NCBI GenBank assembly: GCA_034437615.1
Contig: DAOTTW010000056.1
Coordinates: 1-11,670, forward strand
Length of the DNA stretch: 11,670 nt
Origin: DAOTTW01 sp034437615
Lineage (GTDB): Bacteria; Chloroflexota; Anaerolineae; Aggregatilineales; Phototrophicaceae
Reading direction: 5' to 3'
Shown one piece after another: positions 5,288 through 11,670 of the stretch. The position numbers and the translations under genes are program-made. The notes below the pieces were generated by a model that was not told where the DNA came from, did not search any database, and saw only the letters and a program-made list of their open reading frames with translations. Within the stretch, counting starts at the first letter, position 1; each line of letters opens with the position of its first letter.

Positions 5288-6877
5288 ATGCACCAACAGC
5301 GTTTGACCATAACCCTGCTGCTATTGATGACGATAGCCAGCCCCCTACACGCCCAAAACCAGTCACAAGCCGGCTTTTTATGCGATGATGGCAGCCGCTA
5401 TGCCCGTGCTTTCACGGTGAATGTGCGCGATGCCGACCCCAACGCCATGACCACGCTCACGGCTATCGGCGTCGGCGCATTTGATCCGGTGCTGCGCGTG
5501 AACACGAGCGATTTTTTCTTCTGCAATGACGATGCAAGCGACCCGATTCGCTACGCGGTTGATGTGCCGGGTGCTGATACCGTCGCGCAAAACACAGTGG
5601 CGTCCCAGGTGACCATGAGCGCCTACAGCAATTTTACACTTGGCATCGCAGAATTTGACGGTAACGCAGGTCAAGCGTTGCTCATCATCGACGCTAGCGG
5701 TACAACCGCGTTCGACATCACCCTGACGGAAGCCATGCAAACCGCCGACAATCCACTGAGCGCCTATACGTTTGCGGCTGACGTTGGGGTGAATCCGCCA
5801 ATGCTGACGCTGCACGACGACGCGGGTAACGTGCTGCTGACAGGTGAAGCAGATGCCGACGCCACATTGCAACGGGATGCCGAGACGCTGACCGGGGCCA
5901 ATAGTTTGCAATATGCAGTGGATTCTGACCTGAGCTTGGACGCGGATTTAAATTTGGCGCTGGATAATGAAACGGTATCGTTGCGTGTCACAAGCCCAGA
6001 TGCAGGGCGTTATGTGCTGGTGCTACGCCTCAGCAACGGGCAAGCTATCCCCGGCGATGGGGTGGCGCAACTGCGCAACGGCAATGATGCAAACAATGAT
6101 GATGATGTCGGGTTGCAATTGCTGTGTGACGGGCAGGTGCTCACAAGCGGTCTACTGGATTTTGTGCTGCCTGCCAGCGCTGACGACGCGACCCGCTACA
6201 CCGTGACCGCCGTCGGGCAAGCGACATTCGACCCGGTGCTGGCGGTCTTTGATGCCGACAATCCGCAAGGTGTATGCTATGACGATGTGCCGGCTGCACA
6301 GGGCTACAGCGTGAATCTGCCATCGGTCACAGCGGATGCGTCGTTGCTGAGTGCGCAGTTGACCGCCCAGGGAGGCCAGCGTATCGTCGTCGGTAATTTT
6401 GAGGGTGTGTCGGGTGGTGTGGTCGTGTTGATTGAGGCTGCACTAGAGCCGGAAGCGCCCCAGGATGTATACACTATCAACGGCACGGCGGGCCTGCTGC
6501 GGACGCCGAACCTGCTGAATGCCTATCAGATCGCAGCAGAGGCCAGCGTCAACCCGTATCTGCAATGGCTGAACCCAATTGAGGTGCCGCAAGACGCTGA
6601 AGCCTTCGCCTGTGACGATGCTGGGATACCGGATAGCTGCACGGACCGGGGCGAGCTACTGAGCGATTTTACGCTGACGCTGGCGAGTGGACGCACGGTG
6701 CCGGGGTTCATCTATGATGCCATGCTGACGCTGCCTGTGGATGATCGGCTGTTGAATGCGGCGCTGCAGGTTGCGGCGGGGCATTCGGATGCGACGCCGA
6801 CAAACGCCGATGCTAGCACGCCGGACGGTTTCGGGGCCTATGTGCTGGTCCTGCACACGTTCCTGAGCGCGTTTTAG
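5288..6877 (+). CDS. Secreted beta-rich protein with internally duplicated modules
   Basis: A 529-residue exported protein. An N-terminal signal peptide has Arg5, a hydrophobic core at 7-18 and probable cleavage after SPLHA (residue 22). The mature chain is acidic, rich in Asp, Ala, Val and Thr, and looks all-beta. It is an A-B-A'-B' duplication. A (about 30-155) and A' (275-386) share FDPVLRV/FDPVLAV (65-71, 314-320), a Cys-x-x-Asp feature and one cysteine pair each (Cys32/Cys79 and Cys280/Cys330). B (156-252) and B' (407-525) share AYTFAADVGVNP/AYQIAAEASVNP and RYVLVLRL/AYVLVLHT. The A modules recall bacterial pre-peptidase C-terminal (PPC-like) domains, with Asp-rich loops that could bind calcium. 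No catalytic motif or wall-anchoring signal is seen. AAGGA lies 9 nt before the ATG. Function unknown; binding, adhesion or sensing outside the cell is inference. Confidence 0.85.
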   Translation: MHQQRLTITLLLLMTIASPLHAQNQSQAGFLCDDGSRYARAFTVNVRDADPNAMTTLTAIGVGAFDPVLRVNTSDFFFCNDDASDPIRYAVDVPGADTVAQNTVASQVTMSAYSNFTLGIAEFDGNAGQALLIIDASGTTAFDITLTEAMQTADNPLSAYTFAADVGVNPPMLTLHDDAGNVLLTGEADADATLQRDAETLTGANSLQYAVDSDLSLDADLNLALDNETVSLRVTSPDAGRYVLVLRLSNGQAIPGDGVAQLRNGNDANNDDDVGLQLLCDGQVLTSGLLDFVLPASADDATRYTVTAVGQATFDPVLAVFDADNPQGVCYDDVPAAQGYSVNLPSVTADASLLSAQLTAQGGQRIVVGNFEGVSGGVVVLIEAALEPEAPQDVYTINGTAGLLRTPNLLNAYQIAAEASVNPYLQWLNPIEVPQDAEAFACDDAGIPDSCTDRGELLSDFTLTLASGRTVPGFIYDAMLTLPVDDRLLNAALQVAAGHSDATPTNADASTPDGFGAYVLVLHTFLSAF

Positions 6878-6901
6878 TAGGAGCGCAACGCATTGTGCCC
6901 T

Positions 6902-6921
6902 GGGCGCAGCACGCTGCGCCC
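6902..6921. repeat. REP-like palindrome, copy 2, at a convergent gene junction
   Basis: Arms GGGCGCAGC (6902-6910) and GCTGCGCCC (6913-6921) are separated by AC, allowing an 8-bp GC stem with a CACG loop. It matches copy 1 (2510-2529) at 16 of 20 positions. One difference is a compensated pair (A-T there, G-C here); the two others lie in the spacer. It lies 24 nt after the secreted-protein stop and 6 nt after the opposing PBP stop. No T-run follows; a role in 3'-end formation for both genes is possible. Confidence 0.6.
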
Positions 6922-6927
6922 CACTAG

Positions 6928-9444
6928 CTAGCGCTGCACTGTCCTTGAACGCGGCGGCTCGTACTCCACCACACTGAACGGAATCGCCTCACTCGTCACC
7001 CGCGACCCATCCGCGAGCCTCGCCTCGGCCACCAATTCATGCTGGCCCAATTCTAGCGACCACCACACATGCCAGGGTGCCGCCTCGGACGTGCCGACCA
7101 CATCCCCATTCAGGCGGTAGGTCACGCTGGCGGCGTCCGGCGGTGCGCCCACCTGCAATTTCAGACGTTGCGCCGCGATGGGCAGAATGGGCGACAGTTC
7201 AAACAGGGTGTAGGGGTCCGGTTCCAGCAGGCGCAGGGGCGCTTCGGCATCCGGCAACTGTACCACTGCGCCGATAGGTGGCTGACGCAAGCCGTTACGC
7301 GCCGCCCAGTCACGCGCTTCTTGTGGCAGCACCACGAACGTCTGCGCCGCTTTGTGTTCGTCGGGTATGCTGTTGTTTGCGAGTAAGCCTGTGCGCGTGT
7401 CAATCGTGAACGTCTGGTAGAAATTGTCGTATTCGGTTGGCTCCGTGCCTTCGATGAACCACTCCACCACCGTGTAGGGGCAGCTATCCGTCGGCAATAA
7501 GCCACTGAGCGAACACACCTCACGCCGCGTCAGGCCATCCGGCACGCGGAAATCACGCTGCGGTGTATCCAGCAGCACGCGCCGCACAAACAGGTTCCAG
7601 ATCGGGCCAGCGCCATCCACACCCGTCACTTCGACCATCGGCGTGTTATCCGCATTACCGACCCAGACACCAACGACCAGTTCCGGTGTGTAGCCCACGA
7701 CCCAGTTATCCCGAAAATCGGTGGTGGTGCCTGTCTTGGCGGCAGCAGGTCGCCCGATTTGCAGCGGGCTGTTCTGGCCAAAACCAGCGAGGCGTGCGTC
7801 AGGGTCGCTCAAAATGTCCGTGATGATATAGGCGACCCGTTCATCCAGCACGCGCTGCGTTAAGCTGGGTGGTTGCCATGCGTGCAGCAGCGTGCCATCG
7901 CGCTGACGCACCTCAAGCAGCATGGTCGGTTCAACGCGGTGGCCGCCGTTGGGAAACGCGCTGTAGGCTTGCACCAAGTCAAGCAGCCGGATTTCGCCGC
8001 CACCAAGCGTGATGCTGAGATCGACATCCGTGTTTTGATCGAGTTCTTCCAGCCCCAAATTACCCACCAGCGACGTGAAATCTGTGAGGCCGACGTGTTC
8101 CAGCGCCACCACCGCCGGTATGTTCATGGATGAGGCCAGCGCCTCCCGCACGCGCACTGGGCCATGCTCTGCTAGCCCATAATTCGAGGGCGTGTAGCTC
8201 TCCAGGCGGCGCGTGACGAAGGGCGTCTCGACATCCATCAGCACCGTCGCCGCCGTGTAGGGGGCGTCGCGTGTGGGGTCCATCGCAGCGGCATAGGTGA
8301 AGGGCTTGAGCGTGCTACCGGGTTGGCGCATGGCCAGCGCCGCGTTCACAGCGCCGTCGGTGTCTTCATTGAAGTAATCCGGGCTGCCAAGCATGGTCAG
8401 CACTTCGCCCGTCTGTGGGTTCATGGCGACGAGGGCAGCGTTGCGTGCGTTGGCGACCACAGGGCGCAGGCTGGGGTCATTCAGCACGGCAAGCTGCTGC
8501 TGTGCGATGTGTTGCGCGGTGCGCTGCCAATCTAAATCTAGCGTCGTGACCACATCCAGGCCACCGCTGTAAAGCTGCTGTGGGAATTCGCGCTCAAGCT
8601 GCTTCCAGATGGCCATGACGAAATGCGGTGCTTCGATGGGAAAGCGCGTGGCCCCGAATTGCAGTTCGTCCTGTTGTGCGGATGCCGCCTGCGCCTGCGT
8701 GATGAATTTTTCCTGCACCATCAAGCGCAAAGCCACTTCTTGCCGTTCTTTCGCACGCTCAAATTGCGTCAGTGGGTCGTTGTACACGGCATTCTGAATA
8801 ACCCCGGCCAGCAGCGAGCACTCCGCCAGCGACAACTCACGAGCTGATTTATGGAAGTAAGCCCGCGCCGCGCCTTCGATGCCGTAGGCCAGATTGCCGA
8901 AATACACCTGGTTTAGGTACAGTTCCAGCACTGCATCCTTGCCTATGCGGTTGAGTTGTAGCGCCAGCACCATCTCTTTCAGCTTGCGTTGTACGGTGCG
9001 CTGTGCCTGCTGTTGCGGGTCCAGCAGCAAGAGGCGTGCGGCCTGCTGTGTAATCGTGCTGCCGCCTGCGATCACGTCTCCGCCGCGTAGGTTAATCCAC
9101 AGGGCACGCAAGATGCCTTCAGCGTCAACGCCGGGGTGCTTGTAATAGTTGGCGTCCTCGGTGGCGATCAGCGCGTTGATGCAATGTGCCGGTATCTCAT
9201 CGAGCGCAAGTGCGGTGTTGCGGCCCTGCTCCGGCGGCAAAATTTCATACAGCAGTGCGCCGTCGCGGTCATAAATGCGGGTGGATGGCAGCGCTAAGCC
9301 TGCGTCTAGCTCATCCAACGAGGGCAGATCGTGAAAAATCCACAGGTAGATAAAGCCGCCCCCACAAAGCAGGAACAGCCCAACAGTCAGCAAAATTTTA
9401 TGTGCACGCTTGGAGTTTCGCAGTCGTGTTATCATGCCCCACAT
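6928..9444 (-). CDS. Class A penicillin-binding protein (bifunctional, PbpC-like)
   Basis: An 838-residue peptidoglycan synthase that polymerises lipid II glycan strands and cross-links peptides outside the membrane. A cytoplasmic Lys/Arg-rich start and one membrane anchor (about 17-37) precede the GT51 transglycosylase, with ATEDANYYKHPG (catalytic Glu96), GGSTITQQ (127-134), RKLKEMVLAL (Glu157) and ELYLNQVYFGNLAYGIEGAA. The usual EDxxFxxH phenylalanine is Tyr. The transpeptidase has all three active-site motifs: STLK (Ser377, Lys380), SMN (439-441) and KTG (570-572). A long tail follows: CSLSGLLPTDSCP (644-656), then about 750-827 a beta-sandwich resembling the PbpC C-terminal (BiPBP_C) domain. 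The tail suggests PBP1C affinity, although the overall length is also compatible with PBP1A. No antibiotic-resistance inference is warranted. The start may instead be the ATG at 9435 (residue 4), because an extended -10 box sits just ahead. The gene is convergent with the secreted-protein gene. Confidence 0.95.
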   Translation of the reverse strand: MWGMITRLRNSKRAHKILLTVGLFLLCGGGFIYLWIFHDLPSLDELDAGLALPSTRIYDRDGALLYEILPPEQGRNTALALDEIPAHCINALIATEDANYYKHPGVDAEGILRALWINLRGGDVIAGGSTITQQAARLLLLDPQQQAQRTVQRKLKEMVLALQLNRIGKDAVLELYLNQVYFGNLAYGIEGAARAYFHKSARELSLAECSLLAGVIQNAVYNDPLTQFERAKERQEVALRLMVQEKFITQAQAASAQQDELQFGATRFPIEAPHFVMAIWKQLEREFPQQLYSGGLDVVTTLDLDWQRTAQHIAQQQLAVLNDPSLRPVVANARNAALVAMNPQTGEVLTMLGSPDYFNEDTDGAVNAALAMRQPGSTLKPFTYAAAMDPTRDAPYTAATVLMDVETPFVTRRLESYTPSNYGLAEHGPVRVREALASSMNIPAVVALEHVGLTDFTSLVGNLGLEELDQNTDVDLSITLGGGEIRLLDLVQAYSAFPNGGHRVEPTMLLEVRQRDGTLLHAWQPPSLTQRVLDERVAYIITDILSDPDARLAGFGQNSPLQIGRPAAAKTGTTTDFRDNWVVGYTPELVVGVWVGNADNTPMVEVTGVDGAGPIWNLFVRRVLLDTPQRDFRVPDGLTRREVCSLSGLLPTDSCPYTVVEWFIEGTEPTEYDNFYQTFTIDTRTGLLANNSIPDEHKAAQTFVVLPQEARDWAARNGLRQPPIGAVVQLPDAEAPLRLLEPDPYTLFELSPILPIAAQRLKLQVGAPPDAASVTYRLNGDVVGTSEAAPWHVWWSLELGQHELVAEARLADGSRVTSEAIPFSVVEYEPPRSRTVQR

Positions 9445-9451
9445 TGTAGCA
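9443..9451 (-). promoter_or_regulatory. Extended -10 promoter element for the PBP gene
   Basis: On the minus strand TGCTACAAT (9451-9443) is a TGn-extended -10 box with five of six hexamer matches; no good -35 is seen, as is common with extended -10 elements. Transcription would start about 7 nt downstream, at or next to the ATG at 9435-9433. The mRNA would then be leaderless or nearly so, and translation could not begin at the ATG at 9444. Confidence 0.4.
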
Positions 9452-9535
9452 TGAGGTATCCACGAGCGCGGGTGACGCTTGGGCTACGCATCGTCTGCGT
9501 GTTCATGTGCATCCGATGGAGCGCTACACAAGCAC

Positions 9536-9718
9536 CTATTGCCGGCTGGGTTGTGTGTCGTCGCTCAGGGATGTGTATTGGCCGTAGCTATTATCGGATG
9601 GCAGGGGATTATGGGGTCGGCGGCGCATCTGACGATAAAACCAGACCCCAGCCAACGCTGCGCCGATGATTAAGTTGGCCAGAATCAGTGTATCGAACAA
9701 TTCAGGGGTAATCTGCAC
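9536..9718 (-). CDS. Small single-pass membrane protein, coupled to the kinase gene
   Basis: A 60-residue protein with a GTG start. An acidic N-terminus is followed by one hydrophobic segment (about residues 8-27, LILANLIIGAALAGVWF), then Arg-rich RRR at 32-34 and a polar tail rich in Ser, Asp, Asn and Pro. By the positive-inside rule the tail is cytoplasmic. The start is supported by GAGGA overlapping the TGA stop of the kinase gene, with 9 nt to the GTG; only 12 nt separate the two genes. This implies translation coupled to the kinase. I recognise no family. It could tether or sense for the soluble kinase-like protein, or simply be an uncharacterised envelope peptide. A gap of 91 nt separates it from the PBP. 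Confidence 0.62.
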   Translation of the reverse strand: MQITPELFDTLILANLIIGAALAGVWFYRQMRRRPHNPLPSDNSYGQYTSLSDDTQPSRQ

Positions 9719-9730
9719 GGGTTTGCGTCC

Positions 9731-10849
9731 TCATGTCTGTTCGGGTTGTAGGGGCAACGTCATACACATGCTTGTGCCGACGCCCTCTTCGCTCTCAAAC
9801 CACAGGGAGCCGTTCATGCTCTCGATCTCGGTCTTGCACAGATGTAGCGCCAGCCCGTAACCGAATTCGCTGATGATCTGTGGTTGGTGGCCGCGCTGAA
9901 AGGGTATCCACACGCGCTCATGGTCCTTGCTGCGGATGCCATAACCCTCGTCAATCACGCTGACCTGTGCATTGTGGCCACGTCGTTCTACACGGAGCGT
10001 AATGCCCGTGCCACGTAAGCTATACATGATGGCGTTGCGCAACAATTCCTGTAGCGCGGTCTTCAGGTAACGTGGCGTGGCCAGCACCTTCAGATCAGCG
10101 CTGACCTGATCGAGTTGAATACGAGCACGGTAATCCTTGACCTCGGTTTCTGGGTCCAGAAAGGACACTTCTTCGATTTCTTCCAGGAAATCCTCGAAGA
10201 AATCGCCCAGCTTCAGCGTTTTGCGCTCACGCCGGATAATGTCGCGGATGTTGCCCGTGCGCACGTCTTGTAGGCGTTCTAGCAGGTTCATCAGGCGGCC
10301 TGCGCGGTTCATGTGGATATCGATCAGGCGCGTAAAGCCGCTAATGCGTTTGCTGAGGCGCTGCACCTCTTTCGAGTCGGTTTTTTCGCTTTCCTGCTTG
10401 ACCGTGCGCATAATCAGGCTGATGTGTCCGAGCGTGCTATCCACTGCATCGGCCATTTCAGTGCGGAATTGATCCAGCACTTCACCGACCAGCGTCCAGT
10501 CGGGCACGTCAATTGTAAGCATCAGGTAAACGGAGCCGTCCGTCGCGCCAATTGCCGCCGCTGTGCAGGGGATGTAAGCGCCAGCCCGATAAATGCGGAA
10601 GCGTACCGGACGTTCAGAGCGCAGGGCACGCTCACGCACTGTTGCCATCTGTGCATCTGGGTCCGTGATGCCTGCGTCAAACAAGCTCACGACCATCGCC
10701 CAGCCTTCGCTACGGATTAAGTTCAGGTCGTTGCCGAGGCGGGTCGCTGCCATCTGGTTATGCTGCAACAGACGCCCCTCTGCGTCAAAGATCAGCACAC
10801 CATGCCCTAACCCATCCAATATGACCTGTGTATCCAACTGACCCGGCAT
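9731..10849 (-). CDS. PAS / HATPase sensor-kinase-like protein lacking a canonical HisKA His
   Basis: A 372-residue soluble protein without membrane segments. A PAS domain occupies about residues 8-115 (ILDGLGHGVLIFDAEGRLL). A helical dimerisation-like region follows (about 120-200). The C-terminal GHKL ATPase domain (about 255-368) has an intact N box (LQELLRNAIMYS, Asn272), G1 box (DEGYG, 300-304), F box (WIPFQRG) and G2 box (GYGLALHL, 330-337), so ATP binding is expected. Where a histidine kinase has MSHELRTPL, this protein reads MADAVDSTL, with Asp134 at the phosphoacceptor position; His142 (LGHISL) is nearby. A Lys/Asp/Glu-rich insert follows at 151-161. No receiver domain or neighbouring response regulator is seen. 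It may be a divergent kinase using His142 or His179, or an ATP-binding signalling protein without autophosphorylation. GGAG 6 nt before the ATG supports the start. Confidence 0.87.
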   Translation of the reverse strand: MPGQLDTQVILDGLGHGVLIFDAEGRLLQHNQMAATRLGNDLNLIRSEGWAMVVSLFDAGITDPDAQMATVRERALRSERPVRFRIYRAGAYIPCTAAAIGATDGSVYLMLTIDVPDWTLVGEVLDQFRTEMADAVDSTLGHISLIMRTVKQESEKTDSKEVQRLSKRISGFTRLIDIHMNRAGRLMNLLERLQDVRTGNIRDIIRRERKTLKLGDFFEDFLEEIEEVSFLDPETEVKDYRARIQLDQVSADLKVLATPRYLKTALQELLRNAIMYSLRGTGITLRVERRGHNAQVSVIDEGYGIRSKDHERVWIPFQRGHQPQIISEFGYGLALHLCKTEIESMNGSLWFESEEGVGTSMCMTLPLQPEQT

Positions 10850-10857
10850 TAGCGGCT

Positions 10858-10939
10858 CCAGCGTTGTCTCGTGGCTATTTCATAATCTCAGTATAACGCC
10901 TGTATGCAGGTGGCGCAATTACGCCCTTGCCAGCGTTGT
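10858..10939. repeat. 10-bp direct repeats bracketing the kinase promoter
   Basis: CCAGCGTTGT occurs at 10858-10867 and again at 10930-10939, identical and in the same orientation, 72 bp apart start to start. One copy lies upstream of the -35 box and one in the presumed 5' leader, overlapping the ribosome-binding GGAG. They could be paired protein-binding sites allowing looping, but chance is possible. Confidence 0.4.
10890..10918 (-). promoter_or_regulatory. Candidate promoter for the kinase gene
   Basis: On the minus strand TTGCGC (10918-10913) and TATACT (10895-10890) are separated by exactly 17 nt; the -10 matches consensus at five of six. Transcription would begin near 10883, a leader of about 33 nt. 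The spacer contains an inverted repeat CCTG-N4-CAGG (10899-10910), a possible operator between the promoter boxes. The kinase and small membrane protein can thus be transcribed apart from the methyltransferase. Confidence 0.5.
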
Positions 10940-10948
10940 TACAATTTC

Positions 10949-11670
10949 TTAATGGGGTTTGCGCACAATATTGATCTGATTCACCCCAAGCGCTAGCGGC
11001 ATCCATGTGGTGCGCGTGACCACCTGCAAAAACGCCGGGAACCCAAAGAGGCCGAATTGCAGCCCCTTTGGTATCAGGGGCAGGTAGGGCACATCCCATA
11101 AGCCGTCCCCGAATTGCTGCAAGACGTTAAACCCAGCTTCCTCGCACCAGTCACGCCAGACCTGCGGTACGTGGCAGTTAATGTGCGTTTTATCCTTGCC
11201 GATGGCGTCTGTATCGCGGTCTTTGAAGCGGCGCAGGGGATACTCAGGGTGTGGCGTGGCGAATAGAAACAGGCCACCTGGCGCTAAGACCTCGTACACC
11301 TCGCGGATGGTTTGTTGTGGCTGCGGCAGGTGCTCCACCAGATGCAGCGCCACCACGACGCTGAGTTCAGCGGGCGCAAAGCGGCTGAAATTCGTTGCAT
11401 CCGCCACGTAGGTCTCGGCTTTGGGGGCGTTGACCTGTGCTTGCTCGATGGCGTAATCAATCAAATCCACACCGATGCAGCGAAAATCATCCTGCAATAG
11501 CCCTAGCAGGTGGCCTAAGCCGCAGCCCATCTCTAGCAATTTGCGCTCAGGGTCGCCGGATGGCGCATAGCGCTGCACAAGGGCCGCATAGTAGCGCCGT
11601 GCGAACCAGTACATGCTGTATTTGCTCAGTGGCCTGTCGGCGTAATTCCATTTTTGATAGTATTCGCGGT
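10949..11670 (-). CDS. Class I SAM-dependent methyltransferase (start outside window)
   Basis: The frame is open from the stop at 10949 to the right edge, giving at least 239 residues. An internal ATG at 11614 exists, but the 18 codons before it continue without a stop and read REYYQKW...RPLSKYS, which looks like real protein, so the true start is beyond the window. The Rossmann-fold methyltransferase signatures are clear; numbered from that ATG, motif I is LLEMGCGLGH (26-35) with the glycine loop for S-adenosylmethionine, Asp50 ends the second strand (CIGVDL) to bind the ribose, VADATNF (70-76) sits near the adenine, and HLVEHLPQP plus LAPGGLFLFATPHPEY (110-125) form motifs post-I to III. 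The C-terminal third has a hydrophobic stretch (LPLIPKGLQFGLFGFPAFL) that may cover a lipid or small-molecule substrate. The substrate cannot be named. 99 nt separate it from the kinase, which has its own promoter. Confidence 0.88.
   Translation of the reverse strand, partial: REYYQKWNYADRPLSKYSMYWFARRYYAALVQRYAPSGDPERKLLEMGCGLGHLLGLLQDDFRCIGVDLIDYAIEQAQVNAPKAETYVADATNFSRFAPAELSVVVALHLVEHLPQPQQTIREVYEVLAPGGLFLFATPHPEYPLRRFKDRDTDAIGKDKTHINCHVPQVWRDWCEEAGFNVLQQFGDGLWDVPYLPLIPKGLQFGLFGFPAFLQVVTRTTWMPLALGVNQINIVRKPH

Noticed and set aside
5378..5911. Minus-strand open frame of 177 codons
   Set aside because: Antisense to the secreted protein; rich in His, Arg, Val and Cys without domain features, a typical shadow of a GC-rich gene.

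Overview
The window is compact bacterial chromosome of about 55-57% GC (estimated by eye) with short intergenic gaps and no tRNA, rRNA, insertion sequence, integrase or CRISPR array that I can see. Gene content suggests a member of the Chloroflexota (Anaerolineae-like): a bifunctional penicillin-binding protein with a long PbpC-type C-terminal tail, a stand-alone Roadblock/LC7 protein, a small FHA protein, many secreted beta-rich proteins of unknown function, and REP-like palindromes of a kind I associate with that phylum. The assignment is inference from gene style, not from a marker gene.

Layout. 1-1320 (minus): lspA, the lipoprotein signal peptidase, followed 17 nt later by a CgeB-like glycosyltransferase that runs off the left edge. 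1431-1889 (plus): a small lipoprotein divergent from lspA. 2074-2481 (plus): a Roadblock/LC7 protein preceded by a recognisable promoter, a perfect palindrome near the predicted transcription start and a leader hairpin. 2554-5180 (minus): an FHA-domain protein with its own promoter and, upstream, a large protein combining a degenerate LytM/M23 domain, a bacterial SH3 domain and a clan-A glycoside hydrolase. 5186-5265: a 40-bp tandem duplication between that gene and the divergent 5288-6877 secreted protein, which is itself an internal duplication. 6928-9444 (minus): a class A penicillin-binding protein. 9536-11670 (minus): a SAM methyltransferase running off the right edge, a PAS/HATPase sensor-kinase-like protein with its own promoter, and a 60-residue membrane protein coupled to the kinase stop.

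Most of the window concerns the cell envelope: lipoprotein maturation (LspA and a likely substrate), peptidoglycan synthesis (PBP), polysaccharide hydrolysis or binding (GH/SH3/LytM protein) and glycosyl transfer. Signalling modules (FHA for phosphothreonine, Roadblock for small GTPases, PAS/HATPase) lie between them. No serine/threonine kinase, MglA-type GTPase or response regulator is in the window, so their partners must be elsewhere.

The observations most worth following are the kinase-like protein with Asp where the phosphoacceptor His is expected, the glycoside hydrolase with an inactivated LytM domain and no signal peptide, the 40-bp tandem repeat, and two covarying palindromes placed symmetrically at both convergent gene junctions.
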